From Bacteroidota bacterium (lineage in GTDB: Bacteria > Bacteroidota > Ignavibacteria > Kryptoniales > JAKASW01), in contig JAJYRM010000016.1 of NCBI GenBank assembly GCA_021794075.1, positions 1 through 50,888 on the forward strand: a stretch of DNA of 50,888 bases, read 5' to 3'. The stretch's first letter is position 1; each line of letters starts with the position of its first letter. Positions 15,447-24,431 of this stretch are shown here, piece by piece. Made by a program: the position numbers and the translations under genes. The notes under the pieces are model-generated. The model was not told where the DNA came from, did no database searches, and saw only the letters and a program-made list of their open reading frames with translations.

Positions 15447-15545
15447 GACCAGGTAATATTCCTTCCTGGTCCCCTTTGCGAGCTCTTCGCGGGCACTGTG
15501 ATTACATCTCTTAAGGTTTCGAGCCGAAGGTAAGCTTCGGCTCGG
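15447..15545. terminator. Two hairpins between convergent UPF0182 gene and hom
   Basis: gaccagg (15447-15453) pairs with cctggtc (15465-15471). A stronger stem, cgagccgaag (15520-15529) with cttcggctcg (15535-15544), has a 5-base loop. Neither has a proper T-run, so they are plausible bidirectional terminators between converging genes rather than textbook ones. Confidence 0.45.
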
Positions 15546-15585
15546 TCATGGCGTGGGAAGAAGGTGTCCTTCTACAGGTCCTCCG

Positions 15586-16905
15586 CTACTGCAAAATTGG
15601 GATTGCCTTTGGTTCCTCCGTAAGGAGACCGGGTGAGCCTCTCTTGATCGACCCGATGGCGTCCCTGATCTGATGCATCGTGCATGGCATCGTTACCACT
15701 GAGAAGACGGCGTCCTTCTTATTGCGGCGGTTATGACTAACCGTATCTATGTTGATTTTCTGTCCACCGATTGCCGTCGTGACAAGACCGGTAACCCCGG
15801 GACGATCCTCGGTAGAAAAGGTTATGTTATACGGAAACTCGAAGTGGTCGGCGTCGACTAATTCCAGCTGTTGAGGCCCGCTGGAACTCTCGACGACGAC
15901 ACCGTACCGGGCCGTGAAGACGATATCCGCGACTATCGAGCTCGCCGTCTCAAGGCTCCCCGCGCCCGCCCCGATGAAATAATGTCTGCCGGAGTATCTA
16001 TTGATAAGCTCCACGCAGTTCGTCGCCCCGTTCACCTGGGAGAGTAAATTCCCGTGCCTGACCATCATCGGCTTGACTGATGCAAATATGCTACCGTCTA
16101 TCTTCTTCGCGAAGCCGATAAGCTTGATGCTGCAACCCATTTCGTTCGCGATCTCGATATCTTCTTTGTCGATGTTTTGGATCCCTTCCTTCATCAGATC
16201 CTTGTATTCTATTTCCTTGCCGAACGCGAGTCGGATGAGTATGGCAAGCTTGTGCGCAGCGTCGCCTCCCGATATATCGAGAGTTGGGTCGGCTTCAGCG
16301 TATCCGGCTTTCTGCGCCATCTTCAACGCGGGTTTAAAATCGATACCTTCGAGTTCCATCTTTGACAGGATATAGTTGCTCGTGCCGTTCATTATGCCTG
16401 AAATTTCCTGCACCTGGTCTCCGGTGAAACTTTCCCTGATAGCTTTGATGATCGGGATGGCGCCGCAAACGCTTGCCTCGTAACCGAGAGTCACTCCGTT
16501 TTCCTTTGCCGTTTCGAAAATGACGGATCCTCTCTCTGCGAGCATCGCTTTGTTGGCCGTGACGACATGCTTCTTCGCTTTCAGCGCGTCGAGGATTACA
16601 GAAAGCAGGTAATCGCCTGTTCCACCTATCGTCTCAACCACCAGGTCGATAGTCTCATCACTTATAACCTCCGAAATGAATCTCGATGCTTCTTCAGGGG
16701 TTAAATCCTTTCCGCCGCCGCAATAGAGGTCAAGCGGGATGTTGTACTTTTCTGAACTTTTCGTTGGAGAAAGGTCGACGATCTTTCTCAGTTCAATGGG
16801 ACGGGCAGACCTGTCTGATAGGGCGCTCGGCATATCGAGAAGGATTTTGGCAACGCCGCTTCCGACGGTACCGCATCCAAGAATGGCAATACCAAAGGTT
16901 TTCAT
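15586..16905 (-). CDS. hom: Homoserine dehydrogenase
   Basis: 439 residues. It reduces aspartate semialdehyde to homoserine (EC 1.1.1.3), the branch step to threonine and methionine. N-terminal Rossmann domain with GCGTVGSGVAK; the catalytic/dimer domain carries GIMNGTSNYILSKMELEG and AGYAEADPTLDISGGDAAHK, the family signature; a C-terminal ACT domain (STEDRPGVTGLV onward, ~355-425) is the usual site of threonine feedback. It is a monofunctional enzyme, with no aspartokinase part. The gene stands alone on the reverse strand, and repeats of ATGAAT lie in its upstream region (16946-16978), a possible operator. Confidence 0.95.
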   Translation of the reverse strand: MKTFGIAILGCGTVGSGVAKILLDMPSALSDRSARPIELRKIVDLSPTKSSEKYNIPLDLYCGGGKDLTPEEASRFISEVISDETIDLVVETIGGTGDYLLSVILDALKAKKHVVTANKAMLAERGSVIFETAKENGVTLGYEASVCGAIPIIKAIRESFTGDQVQEISGIMNGTSNYILSKMELEGIDFKPALKMAQKAGYAEADPTLDISGGDAAHKLAILIRLAFGKEIEYKDLMKEGIQNIDKEDIEIANEMGCSIKLIGFAKKIDGSIFASVKPMMVRHGNLLSQVNGATNCVELINRYSGRHYFIGAGAGSLETASSIVADIVFTARYGVVVESSSGPQQLELVDADHFEFPYNITFSTEDRPGVTGLVTTAIGGQKINIDTVSHNRRNKKDAVFSVVTMPCTMHQIRDAIGSIKRGSPGLLTEEPKAIPILQ

Positions 16906-16945
16906 TAGCTGTGTTAGTTCTCAAAGTATTATGGTTTCGTTTGTT

Positions 16946-16978
16946 ATGAATAATACGAAGAAGATGAATCTTATTCAT
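16946..16978. promoter_or_regulatory. ATGAAT repeats upstream of hom (possible operator)
   Basis: Half-site atgaat occurs at 16946-16951 and 16964-16969, and its complement attcat at 16973-16978. The last two form a palindrome with a 3-base spacer, while 16946-16953 (atgaataa) can also pair with 16971-16978 as an 8-bp hairpin. It lies 41-73 bases upstream of the hom start and 140 bases upstream of the divergent response regulator. Confidence 0.4.
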
Positions 16979-17116
16979 GCGGATAATGAAAAACCGCTGT
17001 TCGCTTGTATCAAGACCGCACGCCATTTGTATCAAAACCGTACACTTGTTCAGGGTAATTGGCGTTTTTGACCTTTTTTCGCGGTTTACGTGGCGGCATA
17101 ATCGTTGACGTCTATT

Positions 17117-17578
17117 ATGAAGCGTTCAATTCAAAATGGAGAAGGAATGCTGGCACAACAGGTGAAAAAGATGCCGGAAAAAGTCAAAGGATCGGATCTA
17201 CCCAAAGGTGAAGGGGAAACAATTCTCGTCGTTGAGGATGAGGAGAGGTCGAGAGATTTCCTGCGGGCAGTACTCGTGATGAGCGGATACAAAGTCATTC
17301 TCGCCTCGAACGGAACGGAGGGCGTACTGAGTTTCACTGCTTACAGAAACGAAATCAAGCTGGTACTTCTGGACATGGGATTGCCGGGACTGAGCAGTGA
17401 GGAAGTCCTCTCTATGATCCGCGCTCTGGAATCCGACATGAAGATCATCGCGGTAAGCGGTCTGATAAACCTCGAGGCTCGATCCGCCGTGATGGAGATG
17501 GGAGCGTCCGATTACCTTCAGAAGCCGTATTTGAGCGACGAGCTTCTTATCAAGCTGCATGAGAATTTGCGGCACTGA
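17117..17578 (+). CDS. Stand-alone response regulator receiver protein
   Basis: 153 residues; a short leader followed by one CheY-like receiver domain (~37-153). ILVVEDEERSRD gives the acidic pocket, LVLLDMGLPG the phospho-accepting Asp, AVSG the conserved Ser/Thr position and LQKPYLSDEL the Lys. No DNA-binding or enzymatic output domain, so it would act by protein contact, as CheY- or Spo0F-like proteins do. Start uncertain: TTG 17105, ATG 17117 and ATG 17147 are all in frame; only the last has purines (GGAGAAGGA) upstream, and those are too close. The hybrid kinase at 25698 is a possible but unproven partner. Confidence 0.85.
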   Translation: MKRSIQNGEGMLAQQVKKMPEKVKGSDLPKGEGETILVVEDEERSRDFLRAVLVMSGYKVILASNGTEGVLSFTAYRNEIKLVLLDMGLPGLSSEEVLSMIRALESDMKIIAVSGLINLEARSAVMEMGASDYLQKPYLSDELLIKLHENLRH

Positions 17579-18094
17579 GCCGCGATGAGCAGCCGCCCCC
17601 TTTGAAATTGCTAATAGTATTTTCATCATGAGAGCGGAGAAAGCGCCGAGCTTGGAACGATCATTCGCTGAGATTAGGCAATCGTCGTCGCCGTTTGAAT
17701 TAACAACCTCGTCTGATTTACCTCCCGGATTAAACGGGTGCATTACTAAATGGATTGAAATTTTTCTCTCGCCTTTCCATCATTAAAATGCTTTGAACCT
17801 ATTCCGTTAGTTTCCCGAGCGCGGAGCCTCCGACGTAAGTCCACGGAGAATTCCGGCAACGATCGGATTCGTTGACACCGGAAAAATCCAAATCGTAATT
17901 GTCGAAGGGGAGTCTCCGGGCAAGAGCAGGAAAGATTGGGGTCGCAAACAGGGTATGCATATAACTACAGGGCTTTGAGCATGCCGCCAGTCATGGCGAC
18001 GTGCAGGATGACTGTGTGTGTCGCTACTCTAAGATGCGGGACAAGGAGATCTAAACAGTGACATTACACGGAATGAGTAGGAGAATTTGGAAAT
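17579..18094. other. 516-base stretch without a supported gene
   Basis: A 52-codon ATG frame at 17628-17786 has no ribosome site and odd composition, and is not called. No hairpin with a T-run is seen after the response regulator. The promoter of the small ORF/efflux pair must be here, but I cannot place it. Confidence 0.4.
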
Positions 18095-18217
18095 ATGATA
18101 GATAAAGGGAAGATATATCCCAAAGGATGTTGCGGCGATCGCCTGCCGGCTAAAGAGATGCAATCTGTCTTCGGAGAGTCCCTCCCTCTAAGCGAGGAGG
18201 CAGTTGATTTCAGGTGA
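18095..18217 (+). CDS. 40-residue small ORF overlapping the efflux gene
   Basis: Reads MIDKGKIYPKGCCGDRLPAK then EMQSVFGESLPLSEEAVDFR and stops at TGA 18215-18217. AGGAG lies 11 bases before the ATG. The stop overlaps the GTG start of the DHA2 transporter by four bases (GTGA), so translation of the two would be coupled. It contains an adjacent Cys pair, no signal peptide and no membrane segment. It may be a leader peptide that sets transporter translation, a small redox- or metal-responsive protein, or simply a chance frame. No family recognised. Confidence 0.4.
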   Translation: MIDKGKIYPKGCCGDRLPAKEMQSVFGESLPLSEEAVDFR

Positions 18218-19836
18218 GCGCTGATTCAGGAAATGCCGGCGTTACCGCGTCGGGTCGCAGGACATCTTTTATAGAGAAGGGGGGCGGCAGTTACAAGTGG
18301 TGGGTGCTCGCCAATATAATGATCGGCACGGCGATGGTTGTTATCGATGCCAGCATCGTGAACGTCGCACTTCCAAAGATAATGGCCGCGTTTGGCATCT
18401 CTATCGACACGGCCGAGTGGGTGCTTAACGCATATCTCATCGCCTTCTCTGTCATGTTGCCGACCGCCGCCTGGTTCGCGGATAGATTCGGCTATAAGGC
18501 GATGTACTCTTTTGCTCTCGCGATTTTCACTGTCGGCTCGTTTCTTTGCGCGATAGCATGGAACGAAAATATGCTGATCATATTCCGGGCGATACAAGGA
18601 ATGGGCGGAGGGTTCCTTATGCCTGTCGGGATGGCAATCGTATTGCGTGAATTCCCCGTAGAGCAGCGCGGCACCGCGATTGGGTTCTGGTCGGTAGCTG
18701 CTGCCGGTTCCGTTTCGCTTGGCCCCCTTCTGGGCGGATACCTCGTCGACAGATTTGATTGGAGTTCTATCTTTTTCATCAACGTCCCTCTCGGTATACT
18801 TGGAATCATCGCTACTCTCATGATCTTGAAGTCGCATCGAGCCTCGAAGTCGCACGGCTTTGATTTCATCGGATTCATCTCTATGACGGCATTCATGGTC
18901 TCTCTTCTTCTGGCGTTGGCCGATGGAAATGCCGCGTGGAATACCGGAGGATGGACATCGAAATTTATACTTACGAATTTCGCAATCGCTTTTGTAGGGC
19001 TCGTGGTATTTCTCATTAGGGAGTTCACGGCGAAGCATCCACTGATAGACGTCAAGCTGTTCAAAAGCTTCAACTACTCCATGTCAAACTTGGTCCGGTT
19101 CATCTTCGGCCTCTCGGTGTTTGGAAGCATATTCCTCCTCCCATTGTATCTCCAGACATCACTGGATTACACTCCGTATCAGGCAGGAGCGGTTTATCTT
19201 CCGATGGGAATAATTCAGGGCATTGCAGGTCCGGTCTCTGGGATACTGACCGACAAAGTCAATCCCAAGTTGATAGCATTGGCGGGTATACTCCTTCTCG
19301 GCTGGAGCTGGTATTTGAACGGTTTCCTTTCTTTATACTCGATGCATTCGCAGATCATGTTCCCCATCTATCTACGCGGGCTTGGAATGGGACTCATGTT
19401 TACGCCGCTGACAGCCCTTGGTTTGAAAGATATAAAGGCGAAGGATATGGGGCAGGCTTCGGGACTTTTTAACGTGATTCGGCAGGTGGGAGGGAGTTTC
19501 GGCGTCGCACTGATCGGCACTATCCTTACCGAGCGAACTTTCTTTCACAGAGCGATCGACGGACAGGTCGTCTCTAAGTACTCACCTGTCTATCAGCATG
19601 TCGTCGATGGTTTGCGGAATTTCGTCACCTACAGAGTGGCTGGTCCCGTCTCGATTGAAACCGAGAGAGCGAAGGCTTTGATAATTTCAAACCTTTCAAA
19701 GCAGGCAATCATACAGGCTACGGACGACACCTTCCTCTTTGCTTGCGCGATAATGCTTCTGTGCGTCATACCGATAATTCTCCTCAAGAGACCGAAGAAG
19801 AGCGGTAGTGATAGGCGAGCAGTCGCCGAGCACTGA
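18214..19836 (+). CDS. DHA2-family (EmrB/QacA) multidrug efflux transporter
   Basis: 540 residues with about 14 membrane helices, a proton-driven drug exporter of the major facilitator superfamily. TM1 has the DHA2 pattern VVIDASIVNVALPKI; the loop after TM2 has AWFADRFGYKAMY; antiporter motif C appears as LGPLLGGYLVDRFDWSSIFF. The C-terminal half has GIIQGIAGPVSGILTDKV and the family's FNVIRQVGGSFGVALIGTIL. Starts with GTG inside the stop of the preceding 40-codon ORF; GAGGAGG is 13 bases upstream. No EmrA-like membrane fusion partner is adjacent. The drug substrate cannot be predicted. Confidence 0.92.
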   Translation: MSADSGNAGVTASGRRTSFIEKGGGSYKWWVLANIMIGTAMVVIDASIVNVALPKIMAAFGISIDTAEWVLNAYLIAFSVMLPTAAWFADRFGYKAMYSFALAIFTVGSFLCAIAWNENMLIIFRAIQGMGGGFLMPVGMAIVLREFPVEQRGTAIGFWSVAAAGSVSLGPLLGGYLVDRFDWSSIFFINVPLGILGIIATLMILKSHRASKSHGFDFIGFISMTAFMVSLLLALADGNAAWNTGGWTSKFILTNFAIAFVGLVVFLIREFTAKHPLIDVKLFKSFNYSMSNLVRFIFGLSVFGSIFLLPLYLQTSLDYTPYQAGAVYLPMGIIQGIAGPVSGILTDKVNPKLIALAGILLLGWSWYLNGFLSLYSMHSQIMFPIYLRGLGMGLMFTPLTALGLKDIKAKDMGQASGLFNVIRQVGGSFGVALIGTILTERTFFHRAIDGQVVSKYSPVYQHVVDGLRNFVTYRVAGPVSIETERAKALIISNLSKQAIIQATDDTFLFACAIMLLCVIPIILLKRPKKSGSDRRAVAEH

Positions 19837-19871
19837 GAGGCTCAAGGACCTCAATGACCAAGCAGGCTAAT

Positions 19872-20705
19872 TTATTTTGCCTCCAAAGCTTCATCTGAAT
19901 TATCTATCACGGCTTCGACTTTGGCGCGCCTGTCAACGCGGCCCGTTACGAGAAGCCAGAGGAAGAACATAATAGGGATGGCTAGAAAAAGGGTGACCTT
20001 TAAATCACCGAGACCGAGTCCGCCGACGCTCTGTGGCTTGTCCATCCAATCGGCGAACGAAGCTCCGAAAGGCCTGGTCAGGATGTACGCGGTCCAGTAC
20101 GCTATTACCGCGTTGCGCGTCTTGTGTTTGCCTCCGGAGAACGACAAAGATATCCGATATGAGACTCCGACAACGGCGATTAGTATGCCGAAGAGTATCC
20201 CCGACGAGAAATAACCGAGCTTGAAAGTGCTGGCTGTCAAATCGCCGGCGGCCGTGCCGAGAGCAAACGTCGTGAAAACGACGGCCCAATAGAAAATTTC
20301 GCGGCGAGTCGAGTTGACGCTGTGAATTGACAGAGTCTTCTCGCTTCTATACCAGACTATGAAGACTGCCGCGAGCATCAGGGCAAAGAAGGTCGTCGAA
20401 ACTCTGTACGGAACCCCCATTGCGACGTGAACTACGTCCGCCGCCATCGTCCCGAATATTGCCACCATAAGCGCGGTTAGCCAATAGGAGAGATGTGTGT
20501 ACTTTCGCAACCGTAGTTTCGATCCAAGCGCGATCACGAATCCAATTCCTCCGAGCATAACGGCCAGATATGGATTCATGTGAAAGACCAGAGCGTCCGA
20601 AGTACTCTCGCCCATGGCAGTAGTGAAGAATTTGAGAATCCAAAAAGTGATAGTGATTTCAGGGACTCTCGTTAATAATTCCTGAGACTCTGTTGTGTCA
20701 TACAT
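19872..20705 (-). CDS. COG4705-like multi-spanning membrane protein
   Basis: 277 residues, about seven to eight membrane helices. It matches the COG4705 family of uncharacterised membrane proteins, as I recall it. A short motif recurs four times, once per helix pair: TTAMGESTSD (~30), FGTMAADVVH (~88), LGTAAGDLTA (~150) and RPFGASFADW (~215), each ending in Gly-x-(Ser/Ala)-x-x-Asp. Repeated membrane Asp in an internally duplicated protein points to cation binding or transport, but this is inference. It is convergent with the efflux gene (35 bases between stops) and precedes nothing on its own strand. Confidence 0.7.
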   Translation of the reverse strand: MYDTTESQELLTRVPEITITFWILKFFTTAMGESTSDALVFHMNPYLAVMLGGIGFVIALGSKLRLRKYTHLSYWLTALMVAIFGTMAADVVHVAMGVPYRVSTTFFALMLAAVFIVWYRSEKTLSIHSVNSTRREIFYWAVVFTTFALGTAAGDLTASTFKLGYFSSGILFGILIAVVGVSYRISLSFSGGKHKTRNAVIAYWTAYILTRPFGASFADWMDKPQSVGGLGLGDLKVTLFLAIPIMFFLWLLVTGRVDRRAKVEAVIDNSDEALEAK

Positions 20706-20892
20706 GCTTTTTTTCTCTTCTGCGTTCGTTAATCATCCTATCCGGGAACGAGAGCTTCCGATTTCGCACGGAATCCGTGCCCCGTGTTGCTTCACCCGCT
20801 AAATGCCGTATGACAAACTGCTTGATAAATAATATCGGCTATCGACATGAATTCCAGATGAAAAGAAAAAGAGATGAGATGCCCCTGAAAAT

Positions 20893-20938
20893 ATTCCTTA
20901 ACGCGAGCGGGTGCGGCAGGGCGCAAGCGTTAAGGAAT
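20893..20938 (-). terminator. Strong hairpin downstream of the TonB-dependent receptor
   Basis: attccttaacgc (20893-20904) is perfectly complementary to gcgttaaggaat (20927-20938), a 12-bp stem with a GC-rich 22-base loop. Read on the reverse strand it follows the receptor stop by 40 bases and is followed by attttc, a weak T-run. Confidence 0.55.
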
Positions 20939-20977
20939 TAGAATATAAGGGAATAGATAGGTTGTCCTCTTGTTAGA

Positions 20978-23365
20978 TTATCCGTTATTGCCACTTTTCG
21001 ATTTAAAATCGTTGAAGTTGTACTGAAGGTTGAGCATCACCATCGGCGCCTCTCTGAAATAGAAGACATGCTCGTAGAAGTCAGAACCCTGAGATGTGAA
21101 TTCGCGTCTGCCGGTGGCCAGGAGGTCGTTCGCCTGGAGTGTCAGCGAGAGCACTTTCGCGATCAAGTCCTGCCTCACCGCCAGGTCTGTGATGAAGTAT
21201 CCTCCCCAAGTTCCCTGGGCCGTTACGGATGGACTGTGATACCTCACATTAAGCTGGGCCTCGGTCGTGTGCGTTAAGGTGAATGTATTATTGTACTTGA
21301 TTCCCCAATCGAAGCTCTCCCGGGCGAACGATTGATTGCTAATCGCTCCACTGATCTTGTAATCATACGCTGTTCCCATCAGGTTAAACTCCCATAGTTT
21401 GACCGGCCTAAACTGAAGACTGAATTCGTACCCGAGCGCGTAGTCGTTGCCGACATTCGCTACGGAAGTCAGCGTTACGTTCTCCGCATAGACGGAATTT
21501 ATATCTTCTATTTTGTCGCTTGTGAAACGGTAGTAGAGATCATTGGAGAATGTCGCGCTTCCGATGAAAGTCTCCATCCCCATCTCGTAAGAATCGATGA
21601 GCTCGGGCTTAAGAGCCGGGTTGCCGATATGTACCGTGTTTGCGTCGAACCATGAATAGTAGGGCTCGAGGTCGCCGCCGTCCGGGCGCTCAATTCTCCG
21701 AGTATAACTTGCCATGAGCTGCGTCCCCGTACCGAAATTGTAAGAGGCGCTCAGAGAAGGGAAGTAATCCCACCGGCTGAACTTGTAACTCTGACTACTG
21801 TCCGCTTGCGCCACGTACTGGTAAGTGTATTCGGTGCGAATGCCTACCTGAATAGCCAGGCTATCCCACTTGTCGGAAAACAGGGAGTAAGCCGCAAACC
21901 TTGCGCGCTTGAAGTCGTTGGTATGGCTGAACGGAGCCTGGAAGATGTAATCTCCCGTCGTGGAATCAAACGAGAACAGTTGGTTCACGTCCTGGTAATT
22001 TCTCGTGAAGAACTCCGAGCCCGCTGAGAATTTCTCTGCCGTGTTGATCGGGAGCGCATAATCGACGTTCCCTCTGAGTTCGGTGTGTGGACCGAGTTCG
22101 GACGTCTGAGTCCCGTTAAGTGTGGTGTTCAATTGGGTTGCCGTGCTGATGGCAGCGGAGTTCGAGCTGTGGCGCCTCAAAGAGAGGTACGCTGAGATCT
22201 GATGGCCATGGTTGTTGAACTTGTGTTGGTAGTTTGCATTAATCGCGTAGAAAGTCCCGAAATCGTTGAAGTTGTGATTGTCAAGATAATTAAGCTGGCT
22301 TGGCTGCGCGATCGAATACTGGTCGGTGCTGAGCGACGAGTAATGATGGAAAGTCCTACCTCCGTATCTTCCGCTAAGCGACAGGTTGTCATTACTGCTC
22401 AAGTTGAAATCGATCCCGCCTTGAACGCCCGAGAGAATGCGCTGCCAGAGTACCGTACCGTTCGAGTTGAGGTACGATGTGTTTTGCCCTATGATGAATT
22501 GCTTCTCCTGCCTGTTCGTGCCCGGAAATGTGCGGCGGTTGAAGTCGACGCCGAGCTCGTAACTGACGGAAGGCCTCCTGTACTGGAGAATGACGTTGCC
22601 GCCATACTTATCCTCCAGTCCGCTCATCAGATTCACGATACCGCTCCAGCCGAGATCTGAATTTTTCTTTAGGATGATATTAATGATTCCTGCAGCGCCG
22701 CTCGCGTCGTACTTTGCCGACGGGTTTGTGATTATCTGAATATTTTTGATGGAGCTTGCGGGAAGTTGCTGAAGGGCGTTCTGCGCGCTCATTATAGAAG
22801 GTCTGCCGTTTATCAGTACCTGGAAGTTGGAGCTTCCTCTCAGACTAACATTTCCATTTATGTCGACGCTGACTGAAGGGACGTTTTCCAGGACGTCTGC
22901 CGCCGTCCCCCCGGCCGCCGTCTTTATTTGGTTCACGTCGATGACCTGTTTCCCCGGTTGAAATGTGATTGGCGATCTTCTTCCTTCGGCGACGACATCC
23001 GGAAGGCTGATTGCCGAGGGCTTCAGATACACGCTCCCGATATTGAAGCTGGGGCGCGCACTTGAAAGCCGGACGTGCCTAATTAGTTTTACGGCATACC
23101 CGATTATCTGCACGCGTATGAAGTAGCTCCCTGGTTTGACTCCTGTCAACGCGAATTTGCCCGCTCCATCTGTCATGGTGCCGGTAACCTGCGCGCTGTC
23201 CTTAGCCGTGAAAAGAATTACGTTGGCGAACTGAACGGGCTGCTTCGTTTCCAGATCCAGCACTCTGCCGGATATTATTTCGTTGCCGGTGTATAAGCTC
23301 GTTCGAGCGTAAAGAGGGGATGCGACGATCAATATGAATAAGAACACATAGACTTTTCTAAACAT
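20978..23365 (-). CDS. TonB-dependent outer-membrane receptor (CarboxypepD_reg / beta-barrel)
   Basis: 795 residues. Signal peptide (VYVFLFILIVASPLYA), then a carboxypeptidase-regulatory-like Ig domain (ISGRVLDLETKQPVQFANVI, DGAGKFALTGVKPGSYFIRV), a TonB plug (VIDVNQIKTAAGGTAADVLE, VSLRGSSNFQVLINGRPS, DASGAAGIINIILKKN) and a long beta-barrel ending in LNLQYNFNDFKSKSGNNG. This is the outer-membrane beta-barrel type common in Bacteroidota. No SusD-like partner is adjacent, so a glycan-uptake role is not supported; substrate unknown. GGAG lies 6 bases before the ATG on the reverse strand. A hairpin follows the gene. Confidence 0.9.
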   Translation of the reverse strand: MFRKVYVFLFILIVASPLYARTSLYTGNEIISGRVLDLETKQPVQFANVILFTAKDSAQVTGTMTDGAGKFALTGVKPGSYFIRVQIIGYAVKLIRHVRLSSARPSFNIGSVYLKPSAISLPDVVAEGRRSPITFQPGKQVIDVNQIKTAAGGTAADVLENVPSVSVDINGNVSLRGSSNFQVLINGRPSIMSAQNALQQLPASSIKNIQIITNPSAKYDASGAAGIINIILKKNSDLGWSGIVNLMSGLEDKYGGNVILQYRRPSVSYELGVDFNRRTFPGTNRQEKQFIIGQNTSYLNSNGTVLWQRILSGVQGGIDFNLSSNDNLSLSGRYGGRTFHHYSSLSTDQYSIAQPSQLNYLDNHNFNDFGTFYAINANYQHKFNNHGHQISAYLSLRRHSSNSAAISTATQLNTTLNGTQTSELGPHTELRGNVDYALPINTAEKFSAGSEFFTRNYQDVNQLFSFDSTTGDYIFQAPFSHTNDFKRARFAAYSLFSDKWDSLAIQVGIRTEYTYQYVAQADSSQSYKFSRWDYFPSLSASYNFGTGTQLMASYTRRIERPDGGDLEPYYSWFDANTVHIGNPALKPELIDSYEMGMETFIGSATFSNDLYYRFTSDKIEDINSVYAENVTLTSVANVGNDYALGYEFSLQFRPVKLWEFNLMGTAYDYKISGAISNQSFARESFDWGIKYNNTFTLTHTTEAQLNVRYHSPSVTAQGTWGGYFITDLAVRQDLIAKVLSLTLQANDLLATGRREFTSQGSDFYEHVFYFREAPMVMLNLQYNFNDFKSKSGNNG

Positions 23366-23789
23366 CGGTGCTCCGGGTTACACAATATTCGTTAAAGCGG
23401 TTTAACCGCAATAATTCCTGAAGACATGGTTGGTTCAAAGGGGTTTCTCGAAAGAAGTTTTCGACTGGGGAAATTCCTCTGACGTTCAAACCAAAATAAC
23501 ACAACGGGCTAATGTAATCCAAGTTTGTGAAAACAAGATGAAAAGATCACAATGATGATTTCTCGGCGGATCTTTCTATATGTCATAAATGCCAAAGCAT
23601 ATCATCTATAGACGACGCTATTCGAGTTTTGTCTCAACCATACCTACATGTAGCTTTCCAAAGTGAGGTAATCATGGACCCAACATCTCTATTATTAGTG
23701 AGCCCGCGCACCTGAAATGGCGGTTTGCTTGGAATGAGGCCGCGCTCTATATACATTACTCCGTCGGGTTATTTAAAAGGGAGGTTGTC
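23366..23789. other. 424-base divergent promoter region
   Basis: Lies between the reverse receptor gene and the forward lemA and must hold both promoters. AT-rich in the middle (23500-23620). A 13-codon frame with a reasonable ribosome site sits at ~23673-23714 but is too short to support. No recognisable operator. Confidence 0.4.
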
Positions 23790-24356
23790 ATGCTCGTTTT
23801 CTATCTCGTCGCAATACTGATTTTGCTGGTGATCATCTGGGTAATCGCGAAATATAATTCCCTCATCAGTCTGCGCAACCAGGTAAAGAACGGCTGGAAG
23901 CAAATCGATGTCCAGCTGAAGCGAAGGCACGACCTTATTCCTAACCTGGTACAAGCAGTCAAGGGAGAAATGCAGTTTGAACAGGATACTCTCCAGAAGG
24001 TTATCGAGGCGAGGAACTCTGCGATTTCGGCGAAGGGAATCGCCGAGTCGGCAGGGAAGGAGGACATCCTATCCGGCGCGCTTAACAAACTGTTCGCGCT
24101 GGTGGAAAACTATCCGAATCTGAAGGCCAGCGAAAACGTTAAGCAGCTACAGGAAGAGTTGACCAGCACAGAAAATAAGATCTCGTTCGCTCGCCAATTC
24201 TATAACGACATCGCTACCAGGTTTAATATCTCGCAGCAGGTTTTTCCGGGGAACATCGTGGCGTCCTTATTCAACTTCACCGCGGCAGAGCTTTTCGAAA
24301 TAAGTGTTGAGGCGGAAAAGGCAGCTCCGGTGGTCGATCTGTCTTTGAAGAAATAG
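23790..24356 (+). CDS. lemA: LemA family protein
   Basis: 188 residues; AAGGGAGG stands 6 bases upstream of the ATG. One N-terminal membrane helix (LVFYLVAILILLVIIWVIAK), then the LemA helical bundle with its hallmark NQVKNGWKQIDVQLKRRHDL then IPNLVQAVKGEM, ENYPNLKASENVKQLQEELT, and AREFYN-like SFARQFYNDIATRFN. The short extracellular N-terminus and cytoplasmic helical bundle are typical. It is usually found beside HtpX/M48 peptidases or TPM proteins; here htpX follows by 75 bases. Function is not firmly established; an envelope-quality-control role is inferred from this partnership. Confidence 0.93.
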   Translation: MLVFYLVAILILLVIIWVIAKYNSLISLRNQVKNGWKQIDVQLKRRHDLIPNLVQAVKGEMQFEQDTLQKVIEARNSAISAKGIAESAGKEDILSGALNKLFALVENYPNLKASENVKQLQEELTSTENKISFARQFYNDIATRFNISQQVFPGNIVASLFNFTAAELFEISVEAEKAAPVVDLSLKK

Positions 24357-24431
24357 AAAAGTGTCGGGGACCTGTCGTCGTGTTCCATTCTCGCGTGTAT
24401 TTTTAGGCTGTCTCTTTCGGAAGGTGATTTT

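Noticed and set aside
17628-17786. 52-codon forward frame after the response regulator
   Set aside because: No ribosome site, Ser/Pro-rich random-looking sequence, no coupling to a neighbour.
20978-23365. SusC-type glycan importer
   Set aside because: The protein is a TonB-plug/beta-barrel receptor of ~800 residues without an adjacent SusD, shorter than typical SusC, so glycan import is not supported.
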